Shown: positions 1 to 5,956, counted from the stretch's first letter. The stretch is DNA of 6,476 bases from an uncultured Spirochaetales bacterium (GCA_902780365.1 CACZFE010000105.1:1-6476); one strand, 5' to 3'. Notes: generated by a model from the sequence alone, not told the origin. A program made the numbers and translations.

Positions 1-2
1 AA

Positions 3-368
3 GTCGATATTCTTCTTGACGGCGACTACGCTCCGAGAAAAGCAGGCTCAGACAGACCGGCTGACAGTTACGAAGCAACTTCGCAGAACTTCAAAATCAA
101 ATATCAGGAATGGAAAGTCATCGGCGTTGTAAAATGGGATAACACTCTTAAAGGTCCTGACAGCAACCCGGCATGGAAAGGCAACGCGATTGTTACAGAC
201 AAGAAAATGGAAGATCAGGGCATCACAACTGATCCTGTAAACCATCCGGTATGCAGCTACGACAACTCCGACGCGGTCCTTATTCCGATTTGGGATGCTG
301 AGGCATACAAGACCTACATCACAACTCCGAATCCTGAGACTGATGTTGTTTTGGGTGAATGTCACTAG
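3..368 (+). CDS. C-terminal part of an unrecognised protein (5' end outside the window)
   Basis: An open frame enters from the left edge in frame 3 and stays open for 121 codons to a TAG at 366-368. I do not recognise the family. The visible part is hydrophilic, with many Asp, Lys, Pro and Tyr residues, no membrane segment and only two cysteines: one in a VCSYDNSD stretch and one in the final ECH. This composition would suit a secreted or periplasmic protein whose two cysteines could pair, but that is inference. Two things support it as a real gene: the frame stays open to the edge, and a strong intrinsic terminator starts 20 bases after the stop. Its codon use resembles that of the neighbouring operon. 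The ORF on the opposite strand here is its shadow. Confidence 0.7.
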   Translation, partial: VDILLDGDYAPRKAGSDRPADSYEATSQNFKIKYQEWKVIGVVKWDNTLKGPDSNPAWKGNAIVTDKKMEDQGITTDPVNHPVCSYDNSDAVLIPIWDAEAYKTYITTPNPETDVVLGECH

Positions 369-388
369 TTTCCAGCTTTTCCCTTTTT

Positions 389-415
389 AAACCGGGCTTC
401 GGCCCGGTTTTTTTT
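389..415 (+). terminator. Strong Rho-independent terminator with a TTCG tetraloop
   Basis: A perfect 9-base-pair stem, AAACCGGGC at 389-397 and GCCCGGTTT at 402-410, encloses the loop TTCG and is followed by a run of T to position 415. A C(UUCG)G loop is one of the most stable RNA tetraloops. It starts 20 bases after the upstream stop codon. On the minus strand the stem is followed by TTTAAAAA and not by a long T run, so it mainly serves the plus strand. Confidence 0.93.
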
Positions 416-419
416 GCGC

Positions 420-446
420 AAAAAATCCAATGCCAACTTCATTGAA
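420..446 (-). terminator. Possible weak terminator of the mla/radical SAM operon
   Basis: Read on the minus strand, TTCAATG (446-440) can pair with CATTGGA (432-426) around a 7-base loop, with one G-U pair, and six T residues follow directly (425-420). It lies 44 bases past the stop of the last gene of the minus-strand operon. The stem is AT-rich and would be only marginally stable, so termination here may be leaky. The TTCG hairpin beyond it could act as a back-up barrier. Confidence 0.35.
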
Positions 447-490
447 AGATTAAATCCGAAGAGAAAAAGCCTTTTGAACAGCAAATCGGA

Positions 491-1582
491 TTATTTGTTG
501 TCGCGGAAAACGTTTTCGGGAAACTGAAGTTGCATGTCAGACCACATAAAAGCCTTTTCCATGCACATATAAAGCGGCGGATTGCCTTTGAAATATGATG
601 AAATACGCGAATTGAAAGCTGTATAGAATTTTCTTCTTTGAAAAGCCAAATATCTGAGTTTGTTGTCGCTGTCGGAAGGAAACATCTCGCCGCAAAGAAG
701 CAGGCTTCCCGGATTGCGCCCGACAATGGTTTCGGTAAGGGCGAGCGTGTGACGGAAACCTCCCATGCTTATCCATGCGATTTTTTCGGGGTCAAGTTGT
801 GAAAAAATAAAGTCTATGAGCTTCATATAATCGTCAAAAAGCTCATCCAGCATAAGCACCGGATCGAAGTGTATCGCAACATTTACTCCGGCCGCCTGAA
901 GCTGTTTAGCCGCGTTCATTCGCTCTTCAACAGTGGCTGTTCCCGGCTCTTCCGCCATGCTGAAGCGTGGAACATTTACAGAAAATCCGGCCACGATGTT
1001 GGCTTCCGGGTAAAGTTTTTTCACTTCGAGCAGACGCTCGACTTCAGCAGATTTTGTCTTGAATTCGAACTGAACCCTGTCGAAAAGCGAACGCCGGCTC
1101 AACTCTCCGATGAAAAATCCGCTTTCGTCAAGCAGATGATCGAGCGCCAGGGAATCAGCGAGTTCCCCTGTTCCCACGCGGAGAAAACGGTTCTCTGCAA
1201 GAAAAGTTTCTATTTCCTCTATCGCCTTTTCCTTGTTTAGAAAAACCGTGATGAACGGATTGTTGCCGATGTAATGCTGAAGTATGCAGTAGGAACAGTC
1301 GTAGGGGCATCCCGTGACACTGTTTATCGTATAGTAGTTGCAGCAGACGACGCCTTTGCTGCCAGGACATTTTTTGAGGAAACGCCCTTTGTTTTCGGTG
1401 AAAAAAAGCACTTTTTTGGCAGTTTTGAAAAGATCTTGCCCCGGATTCCGCCTGATTTCGTCCAAAAGTTCCTCTTTCGTCATAAATTCAGGCTTTAGTC
1501 CCAGATTTTCCGCGATTTTATGGGGAAGTTCCGCGTTTCTAAACTCGGGATCTATGACTATTTTCTTTATTTCAGGACGCAT
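491..1582 (-). CDS. Spore photoproduct lyase-like radical SAM protein (COG1533 type)
   Basis: This is a 363-residue radical SAM protein. The [4Fe-4S]-binding motif CPYDCSYC (Cys92, Cys96, Cys99) is preceded by a Cys-rich KKCPGS...VCCNYY segment (72-84) and followed by ILQHYIGNNP. This arrangement is typical of SplB-like proteins of non-sporulating bacteria. Classical spore photoproduct lyase repairs a thymine dimer of spore DNA and needs a cysteine hydrogen donor (Cys141 in B. subtilis). The matching stretch here reads VGTGELADSLALDHL (136-150) and has no cysteine. The chemistry or substrate may therefore differ, and I give no symbol. The gene begins 13 bases after the mlaD stop and is probably the last gene of that operon. 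The ATG has only a weak ribosome binding site, but I see no better nearby start. Family assignment is firm; function is not. Confidence 0.9.
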   Translation of the reverse strand: MRPEIKKIVIDPEFRNAELPHKIAENLGLKPEFMTKEELLDEIRRNPGQDLFKTAKKVLFFTENKGRFLKKCPGSKGVVCCNYYTINSVTGCPYDCSYCILQHYIGNNPFITVFLNKEKAIEEIETFLAENRFLRVGTGELADSLALDHLLDESGFFIGELSRRSLFDRVQFEFKTKSAEVERLLEVKKLYPEANIVAGFSVNVPRFSMAEEPGTATVEERMNAAKQLQAAGVNVAIHFDPVLMLDELFDDYMKLIDFIFSQLDPEKIAWISMGGFRHTLALTETIVGRNPGSLLLCGEMFPSDSDNKLRYLAFQRRKFYTAFNSRISSYFKGNPPLYMCMEKAFMWSDMQLQFPENVFRDNK

Positions 1583-1595
1583 TTTTTACCGTTTT

Positions 1596-3095
1596 TTATG
1601 GTTTGGGAACGGATGAAACTATACTTTTCAGGTCGTCGTCGTCGAATCTTAAGCCCAGACCGAAGTAAAGGTCACGCTGGCCGTTTATCAGATCTTCACC
1701 GCCGGCAGTGATGTAGAGCCAGCTGAAAGGCTCCATTGTCCAGAGAAGAGGCCGTGCGAGACCCTGAACGCGCAGCTGGGGAGCACCGCCGCTTGCGAAA
1801 TCAAAAATTTCTGCCGAAAGCGAAATATACTTCCACGGAACATAGTCGATCCCGAAGCCTGCCTTGTTCTGAAAAATACCGCCTCTGAGCGCGACCGGAC
1901 CGAAGATCCTGCCTATCTGAAGATTGAATTTCAGCTTGTCGGAAACGACTGTTTTGTCATCCTCGACGATGTATGTCGTGCCGTCCACATCGGTCGTGTG
2001 TGTGGTCACAGTATGCGAAACGTTGCCGCGCGGATCATCGACAACACCGAGCATATAAAAGCGGTCTTTGCGCGGCTGCAAAGTAATGTCGAAATAGGTT
2101 TTGAACGAGTTGCTGAAAACCATGTAGTTCGAGTGTGCGTCAACGTAAACCTTCATTCCGAGCAGCGTATCGGCGTAATCGGTGAGTTTGTCAGAAACCT
2201 TCACAATGTCTTCGTAAAGTTTGTCGTCAGTGAGAAGTTTGCCGACCGTTCCCTCGCCGTTAGCCACTTTTTCGGTTATCTGGTTGACATTCGAAGTGAT
2301 ATCGCGGACATCCTGCATCGCTCCTCGGGAAGCGGCAAGTTCGTCTGCAATAAGTTTCAGGCTGTTTCTGAGATCGTCGAGAGTCTGGTTCAGCTTTTCA
2401 TCCTTTCCGTCCGAAATTTCTGCGATCCTGTCTGTTACTTTGAGAGTATTTTCCAGTATTTTCGAAAGTTTTTCCATTTCAGCATCGCTTTTTGCGTTCA
2501 CTTTCTGCATAACTTCCGACATATCCTTAAGAACCGACGAAAGCATCTTCATGCTGCCTTCCACATTCTGCGTCGTATTTTCGGTTGTTCTCACAAGCAT
2601 ATCTATGATTTTATTAAGTTTTTCCTGATTTTCGCGTTCTAAGACCTTTTCCATCAGAGCATCGGTTTTTTCCATAATTTCGGAAACCTTGCTCATCGTA
2701 GCAGACATTCCGGAATCGGTTTTAACATTTTTTATGTAGTCGTTTTCATTCAAAAGCGGAGCCGAACTGTCGCCAGGAGCAAGAACGAGGACATTCGTTC
2801 CGAGCATGCTTTCCATCACTTTTTCGAGCTTTGCGTTCTCGTAAAGAGGAACTTCCTTCGAGATTTTAAGCGTAAACTTCGCCTTTCCGTTCTCGAGCCC
2901 GATTTTGTCGAGTTTTCCGACAACGACACCCGAAACAAGAACATCGCTGTCACGCAGAAGCCCCATAGCGTCGTCGGCAAGCGCATAGTAAGTTTTTGTG
3001 TCGCCTTCGAAAAAATCAGCCGATTTATAGATGTAGATTCCGGCACAGCACGAGCACAAAACAAAGAAAATCACTATTTTAACAGCTCTGTTCAT
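1596..3095 (-). CDS. mlaD: MlaD-like MCE protein with long coiled coil and C-terminal outer-membrane-like beta region
   Basis: This 499-residue protein is far longer than E. coli MlaD (about 180). In order it has: one N-terminal membrane anchor (about 5-22, including Cys14, 16 and 17); an MCE domain (about 35-110) with the usual D-A-x-G-L-x-x-x-S-D-V region and an NVLVLAPGD end; a long helical or coiled-coil stretch (about 130-310) that includes GEGTVGKLLTDDKLYED (281-297); and a beta-rich tail (about 313-486) with alternating polar and hydrophobic strands ending YFGLGLRFDDDDLK. MCE proteins form hexameric lipid-binding rings on the MlaFE transporter. The tail resembles outer-membrane barrel strands and is known to me from deltaproteobacterial MCE proteins (from memory). 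The ATG overlaps the mlaF stop in ATGA, which implies translational coupling. Inference: the protein may span from the inner to the outer membrane. Confidence 0.92.
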   Translation of the reverse strand: MNRAVKIVIFFVLCSCCAGIYIYKSADFFEGDTKTYYALADDAMGLLRDSDVLVSGVVVGKLDKIGLENGKAKFTLKISKEVPLYENAKLEKVMESMLGTNVLVLAPGDSSAPLLNENDYIKNVKTDSGMSATMSKVSEIMEKTDALMEKVLERENQEKLNKIIDMLVRTTENTTQNVEGSMKMLSSVLKDMSEVMQKVNAKSDAEMEKLSKILENTLKVTDRIAEISDGKDEKLNQTLDDLRNSLKLIADELAASRGAMQDVRDITSNVNQITEKVANGEGTVGKLLTDDKLYEDIVKVSDKLTDYADTLLGMKVYVDAHSNYMVFSNSFKTYFDITLQPRKDRFYMLGVVDDPRGNVSHTVTTHTTDVDGTTYIVEDDKTVVSDKLKFNLQIGRIFGPVALRGGIFQNKAGFGIDYVPWKYISLSAEIFDFASGGAPQLRVQGLARPLLWTMEPFSWLYITAGGEDLINGQRDLYFGLGLRFDDDDLKSIVSSVPKP

Positions 3096-3856
3096 CTCGT
3101 CTCAGCCCCGAATTTTCTGAAAGAATTGGAAATGAAATGCCGCAGCACCTCGTGTTCAGAAGCATAAGCCTCGTCGGGTTTTCCGCAGAACTGTATCACG
3201 CCGTCGTAAAGCAGCGCGATTTTGTCAGCGTGCCTGAAAACCGAAGCGATGTCGTGGCTTATCACAACGCAGGTCATGTTCAACTCTTTGTTAACCATAT
3301 CTATCAATTCATCAATACTTTCCGCCAGAATCGGGTCAAGCCCCGTCGTAGGCTCGTCGAAAAGGACGATCTTCGGCTTTACGGCGATAGCACGCGCAAG
3401 ACCGACTCTTTTCCTCATTCCTCCCGAAAGCTCGGAAGGGAACTTCTTTTCAGTCCCGGGAAGCCCTACAAGCTCAAGCAGTTCGGCGACTCTGCCGGAA
3501 AGTTCTTTGCCTTCCTTCATCCCCAGCTGCTCGACCAGCGGAAACTTAATATTATCCTCAACCGACATAAAATCAAAAAGCGCAGCATCCTGAAAAAGAT
3601 AACCTATATTTTTTCTTATTTCCAGAAGTTCTTCTTTATTCATTTTCACGATGTCCTTGTCGCGGAAAAAAATCTCCCCTTTATCGGGTTTCATGATCCC
3701 GATTATGTTCTTCAGAAGGACACTTTTACCCGTTCCGCTCTTGCCGATAACGGCTGTGATGCGCCCTTCCTCGATATCGAGGTCGACTCCGTTCAGGATC
3801 TTGTGTTCCCCGAACGATTTAAAAACATTTCTGACTTTGACAATCGTTTCCGCCAT
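3092..3856 (-). CDS. mlaF: MlaF-like ABC transporter ATPase of the lipid-asymmetry/MCE system
   Basis: This is a complete ABC ATPase of about 254 residues that powers lipid movement by the MlaE permease at the inner membrane. Counting from the GTG codon at 3859, it shows Walker A GKSGTGKS (39-46), Q-loop Gln90 in YLFQDAALFD, signature LSGGM (144-148), Walker B VLFDEP (165-170), the GLDP D-loop and switch His202 in VISHD. The FQDAALFDFMSVEDN stretch is characteristic of the MlaF branch. Two starts are possible: GTG at 3859-3857 (4-base overlap with the mlaE stop) or ATG at 3856-3854 (1-base overlap). A GGGA ribosome binding site lies 5 bases before the ATG but only 2 before the GTG, so I chose the ATG. 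The 3' end overlaps mlaD by 4 bases, consistent with coupled translation of the three subunits. Confidence 0.95.
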   Translation of the reverse strand: MAETIVKVRNVFKSFGEHKILNGVDLDIEEGRITAVIGKSGTGKSVLLKNIIGIMKPDKGEIFFRDKDIVKMNKEELLEIRKNIGYLFQDAALFDFMSVEDNIKFPLVEQLGMKEGKELSGRVAELLELVGLPGTEKKFPSELSGGMRKRVGLARAIAVKPKIVLFDEPTTGLDPILAESIDELIDMVNKELNMTCVVISHDIASVFRHADKIALLYDGVIQFCGKPDEAYASEHEVLRHFISNSFRKFGAETR

Positions 3857-4644
3857 CACATTCCCAAAAATCTGATGAACATAAAAGTCATTATATAGTC
3901 GGCGACAAGAATGGCAACCGTCGAAAGGACAACCGCCGCCGTCGTCCGCCTGCCTACACCTTTCGCGCCTCCACTCGTCCTAAGGCCGTGGTAACAGCAT
4001 ATCACCGTGACGATGAAGCCGAAGACCGCCGCTTTTATGAGCCCGGTCCAGATGTCATCCGGATCGACGAAAAAAAACATCGTCTGGTTGTAGGCGACTC
4101 TGTTTACGCTCATGACATAAGCCGCAACAAAGTATCCGCCGTAGACTCCGACCGCGTTCGCTATCGCAGTTAGTGCCGGAAAAGCAAGGATAGAGGCGAA
4201 AATTCTCGGCACAACAAGATAACGCAGAGGACTCACAGCCATAGTTTCCATCGCCGCGATCTGTTCCGTGACCTGCATGCTTCCGATCTCAGCCGTCATC
4301 GCAGACCCGTTTTTCGCGATCAGGACTATAGCAGTTACAACAGGCGCAAGTTCACGGCTCATCGCGATAGCAACAGCCGCTCCCGCAAAAGTCTCGGCAC
4401 GGAAAATATACATGATGTTGATGAGCTGCAGCGCAAGGATCATGCCCGTCGTAAAAACCGAAAGCGCAACAATAGGGATCGACTGAAGGCCGATCCTTTC
4501 GATATGTTCCGCGATCTGCCCGATTCTGTAAGGCGGCACGAAAAGCCAGCGGCAGCACTCTCCCGAAAACCTCAGAAAATCAACTAAATTGCGGATAAAT
4601 TTATTAAAAAACTTCAACAATTTTAAACCTTCCCAAAAAAACAT
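3856..4644 (-). CDS. mlaE: MlaE-like ABC transporter permease
   Basis: This 262-residue permease of the MlaE family is the membrane part of the MCE lipid transporter. The family core is clear at 97-147: RELAPVVTAIVLIAKNGSAM, then AEIGSMQVTEQIAAMETM and AVSPLRYLVVPR. The late CYHGLRTSGGAKGVGRRTT motif (217-235) also fits. Hydrophobic segments lie at about 56-76, 100-112, 148-178, 203-218 and 236-258. It is the first gene of the operon, followed by mlaF and mlaD with overlapping ends. The annotated ATG has no good ribosome binding site. A TTG at 4620-4618 (codon 9) lies 7 bases after GGGAAGG, so the real protein may be 254 residues. E. coli order is mlaFEDCB; here it is E-F-D without C or B. 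Confidence 0.95.
   Translation of the reverse strand: MFFWEGLKLLKFFNKFIRNLVDFLRFSGECCRWLFVPPYRIGQIAEHIERIGLQSIPIVALSVFTTGMILALQLINIMYIFRAETFAGAAVAIAMSRELAPVVTAIVLIAKNGSAMTAEIGSMQVTEQIAAMETMAVSPLRYLVVPRIFASILAFPALTAIANAVGVYGGYFVAAYVMSVNRVAYNQTMFFFVDPDDIWTGLIKAAVFGFIVTVICCYHGLRTSGGAKGVGRRTTAAVVLSTVAILVADYIMTFMFIRFLGM
4628..4634 (-). promoter_or_regulatory. Ribosome binding site favouring a TTG start for mlaE
   Basis: On the minus strand this reads GGGAAGG, close to the ideal Shine-Dalgarno sequence. It sits 7 bases before TTG at 4620-4618, which is codon 9 of the longest mlaE frame. The ATG at 4644-4642 is preceded only by CTTTTTTGAAGC. The site lies inside the longer reading frame, so it could be chance, but spacing and strength favour the shorter protein. 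Confidence 0.5.
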
Positions 4645-4676
4645 GCTTCAAAAAAGCCCGTTACCTTAATAAATTT

Positions 4677-4698
4677 AAAGAAACCTTGCAAGAAAACG
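4677..4698 (+). repeat. Imperfect direct repeat, copy 1, in the divergent intergenic region
   Basis: AAAGAAACCTTGCAAGAAAACG resembles the segment at 4733-4753 (AAAGAAATCTTGCATAAAACG), with a few substitutions and one gap; the two copies start 56 bases apart. Copy 1 contains the perfect 8-base palindrome CTTGCAAG (4685-4692). The placement between two divergently transcribed genes suits a regulator site, but this AT-rich tract could match by chance. Confidence 0.45.
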
Positions 4699-4732
4699 GA
4701 AGTTTTGAGAAATTTTCGCCCACAAAGCTCCT

Positions 4733-4753
4733 AAAGAAATCTTGCATAAAACG
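4733..4753 (+). repeat. Imperfect direct repeat, copy 2
   Basis: This is the second copy of the element at 4677-4698. It overlaps the proposed -35 box (TTGCAT, 4742-4747) of the lipoprotein promoter, so a protein bound here would affect that promoter. No second palindrome is present, because the TTGCAA centre has become TTGCAT. Confidence 0.45.
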
Positions 4754-4769
4754 CCATTCTCTTTAAAAT
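4742..4769 (+). promoter_or_regulatory. Possible sigma-70-like promoter for the Cys-rich lipoprotein gene
   Basis: TTGCAT (4742-4747, three of six matches to the -35 consensus) and TAAAAT (4764-4769, five of six matches to the -10) are separated by 16 bases. This would give a leader of roughly 25 bases before the ATG at 4800, with GGAG at 4788-4791 as ribosome binding site. The -35 is weak. I see no convincing promoter for mlaE on the other strand of this 155-base intergenic region, although one must lie there or further right. Confidence 0.3.
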
Positions 4770-4799
4770 TATTCGATTTTTTGGTACGGAGACCGCGAA

Positions 4800-5606
4800 A
4801 TGAAAAAACTCTTTCTGCTTTTAGCACTGATTTTGATTTTTTCGGTTTCAGGCTGCCAGAAAAATGACAAAAAAGGCTGCGAACCTAATCCTTGCGAAGT
4901 TAAGGAACATTCAACAGGAGTCTGCGAAGAAGACGGCTGGGGTGGCCAATATTATATCTGCGAATGCGAGGAAAATTATTTCTGGGATCCGCGCAAAGCC
5001 GAAAAAAAATGCGTAGATCCGTGTGAAGGTGACCCTTGCAGCATCTCCGGTTCTACAGGCGTCTGCACAGCGTCGGGCTACGATGAATACGAGTGCGAAT
5101 GCGAATATGGATTCGTCTGGGAAGATGAGGAATTGAAATGCATTGATCTGTGCGATCCCAATCCGTGCGATGACAAGGAACATTCGACAGGCGTTTGTGA
5201 AAAAAAAGACGGACGTTATGTCTGTGAATGCGAGAAAAATTATTTCTGGGTCTCATGTAGCGACTTGCTGTACTGCAACGAGTGCGTCAACCCGTGTCTC
5301 CCGAACAAGTACGAATCCAATCCGTGCGGAAATCCGGAGACTTTAAAAGAATGTATCCCCAAATCGGGAAAAAAATATACCTGTGTCTGTAAAGACGGAT
5401 TCCGTTGGAACGGAGTAGAGTGCGTTGAACTTAACGAATGCAGTCCCGGAGATTCTGTTCCGTGCAAGGATTCCTCAACCGGACTTCTCTGGTCGACAAA
5501 AATATCTGACTACGGAATGCTGAAACAATGCAGCAGCTTCTCCGAAGGGCATTTCTCCAACTGGGAAACTCCTTCGATCGATCAGCTTCGGACATTGATC
5601 CGGAAC
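4800..5606 (+). CDS. Cys-rich lipoprotein with four EGF-like modules and the start of a DUF1566-like domain (3' end lost at a junction)
   Basis: The protein begins with a lipoprotein signal peptide (hydrophobic 4-17, lipobox VSGC with Cys19). Gln20 after the cysteine would favour the outer membrane under the E. coli sorting rule. Four EGF-like six-cysteine modules follow at about 27-71, 75-114, 118-162 and 166-208. The shared pattern is C-x4-C-x8/9-C-x8-11-C-x-C with NPC, STGVC and CECE/CVC signatures; module 4 has a longer first gap, and module 3 has extra cysteines (153, 159, 162). From 214 the sequence becomes DUF1566-like: DSSTGLLWS, then WETPSIDQLRTLIRN. That domain normally continues for many residues with W-R-L-P and tryptophan motifs, but here the frame ends at TGA 5610-5612 inside foreign sequence. 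GGAG lies 8 bases before the ATG. Role unknown; surface binding or adhesion is inference. Confidence 0.85.
4959..4986 (+). repeat. In-gene direct repeat, copy 1 (EGF-like module 1)
   Basis: This 28-base segment recurs at 5223-5250 with only two mismatches and encodes the end of an EGF-like module (CECEENYFW versus CECEKNYFW). The upstream KEHSTGVCE segments of the same two modules are also alike. Such DNA-level identity suggests recent module duplication or gene conversion between modules 1 and 3. Confidence 0.8.
5223..5250 (+). repeat. In-gene direct repeat, copy 2 (EGF-like module 3)
   Basis: This is the partner of 4959-4986 (26 of 28 bases identical). Modules 2 and 4 are more divergent at the same positions, so the high identity is specific to modules 1 and 3. 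Confidence 0.8.
5588..5606. other. Probable chimeric junction 1 (lipoprotein to rRNA methyltransferase)
   Basis: These 19 bases encode LRTLIRN-type DUF1566 sequence in the lipoprotein frame. In a second frame they encode SDIDPE, the acidic motif that follows the SAM-binding region of NPPY methyltransferases. Left of it only the lipoprotein frame makes sense; right of it only the methyltransferase frame does. A word of this length shared by two genomes is what a short-k assembly graph would join wrongly. Confidence 0.8.
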
Positions 5607-5956
5607 CGTTGAAGCTCGCTTTACGCCATGTGCATCAGGCCGGTCTGGATGGTCGGATTTCACTTTCCGTTCTTCCCCTTCAGGAGGTCAGCCTGTCTTC
5701 TGAAAACGGTGTTTTTATCTGTAATCCTCCCTATGGGGAACGGCTGAGTGATCAGGCGGCATCCAGAACCCTGTACCGTGATTTGCACGCTCTGAAAAAC
5801 CGGCATCCTTCCTGGTCGCTGTGTGCAATTTCTTCCGATCCCGGTTTTGAGCGGGCATTTGGCCTTCGCGCAGACAAAAAGAGGCGTCTTTATAACGGAC
5901 GCCTGGAATGCACATATTATATTTATTACGGAACCAGAAAACCGGTATCGTACTGA
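5588..5956 (+). CDS. C-terminal fragment of a class I SAM-dependent rRNA guanine-N2 methyltransferase (RlmL/YpsC type)
   Basis: From about 5588 to the TGA at 5954-5956 the frame encodes about 122 residues of an N2-guanine RNA methyltransferase of the Firmicutes YpsC type. SDIDPEPLKLA is the post-motif-I acidic loop that contacts SAM. CNPPYGERL (NPPY at 5723-5734) is catalytic motif IV, where the target base is bound. ISSDPGFERAFG and ADKKRRLYNGRLEC are the usual C-terminal signatures. The N-terminal THUMP domain and the Gly-rich SAM motif are missing because the upstream DNA belongs to another gene. The open frame formally starts at an ATG at 5528, but its first 21 residues are a shadow of the lipoprotein gene. 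By similarity recalled from memory this is from a clostridial genome. GC is about 52%. Confidence 0.88.
   Translation, partial: SDIDPEPLKLALRHVHQAGLDGRISLSVLPLQEVSLSSENGVFICNPPYGERLSDQAASRTLYRDLHALKNRHPSWSLCAISSDPGFERAFGLRADKKRRLYNGRLECTYYIYYGTRKPVSY
5876..5904 (-). terminator. Possible terminator of the CapA-family gene, inside the convergent methyltransferase gene
   Basis: AGGCGTC (5882-5888) and GACGCCT (5898-5904) form a perfect 7-base-pair stem with a 9-base loop. On the minus strand it is followed after one base by TTTTT (5880-5876). It lies 22 bases past the stop of the minus-strand CapA-like frame. The same bases encode the conserved KKRRLYNGRL segment of the methyltransferase, so the hairpin could be a by-product of that coding sequence. 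Confidence 0.4.

Noticed and set aside
454..490. Inverted repeat around ATCCGA / TCGGAT as terminator of the minus operon
   Set aside because: The stem is short, the loop is about 27 bases and no T run follows it on the minus strand. The hairpin at 426-446 is a better candidate.
869..1240. Plus-strand open frame within the radical SAM gene
   Set aside because: It is a shadow of a conserved minus-strand gene and has no recognisable domain.
1998..2642. Plus-strand open frame of 214 codons opposite mlaD
   Set aside because: The minus strand holds a clear MCE protein. The plus frame has no recognisable motif, is rich in Phe and His as expected of antisense translation, and overlaps another plus-strand frame of equal quality.
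3137..3898. Plus-strand open frame of 253 codons opposite mlaF
   Set aside because: It is the mirror of a fully conserved ABC ATPase with all motifs present, and its own translation shows no family signature.
5528..5590. ATG start at 5528 for the methyltransferase frame
   Set aside because: The first 21 residues are a second-frame reading of the lipoprotein DNA and do not match the family, whose members have a THUMP domain and a Gly-rich SAM motif before this point.
4800..5956. A novel fusion of an EGF-like lipoprotein with an RNA methyltransferase, or a new system joining methyltransferase, CapA and cyclic di-AMP
   Set aside because: The frames differ at the join, every gene at the joins is truncated, GC changes and the apparent source phyla differ. 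Assembly chimerism explains all of this.
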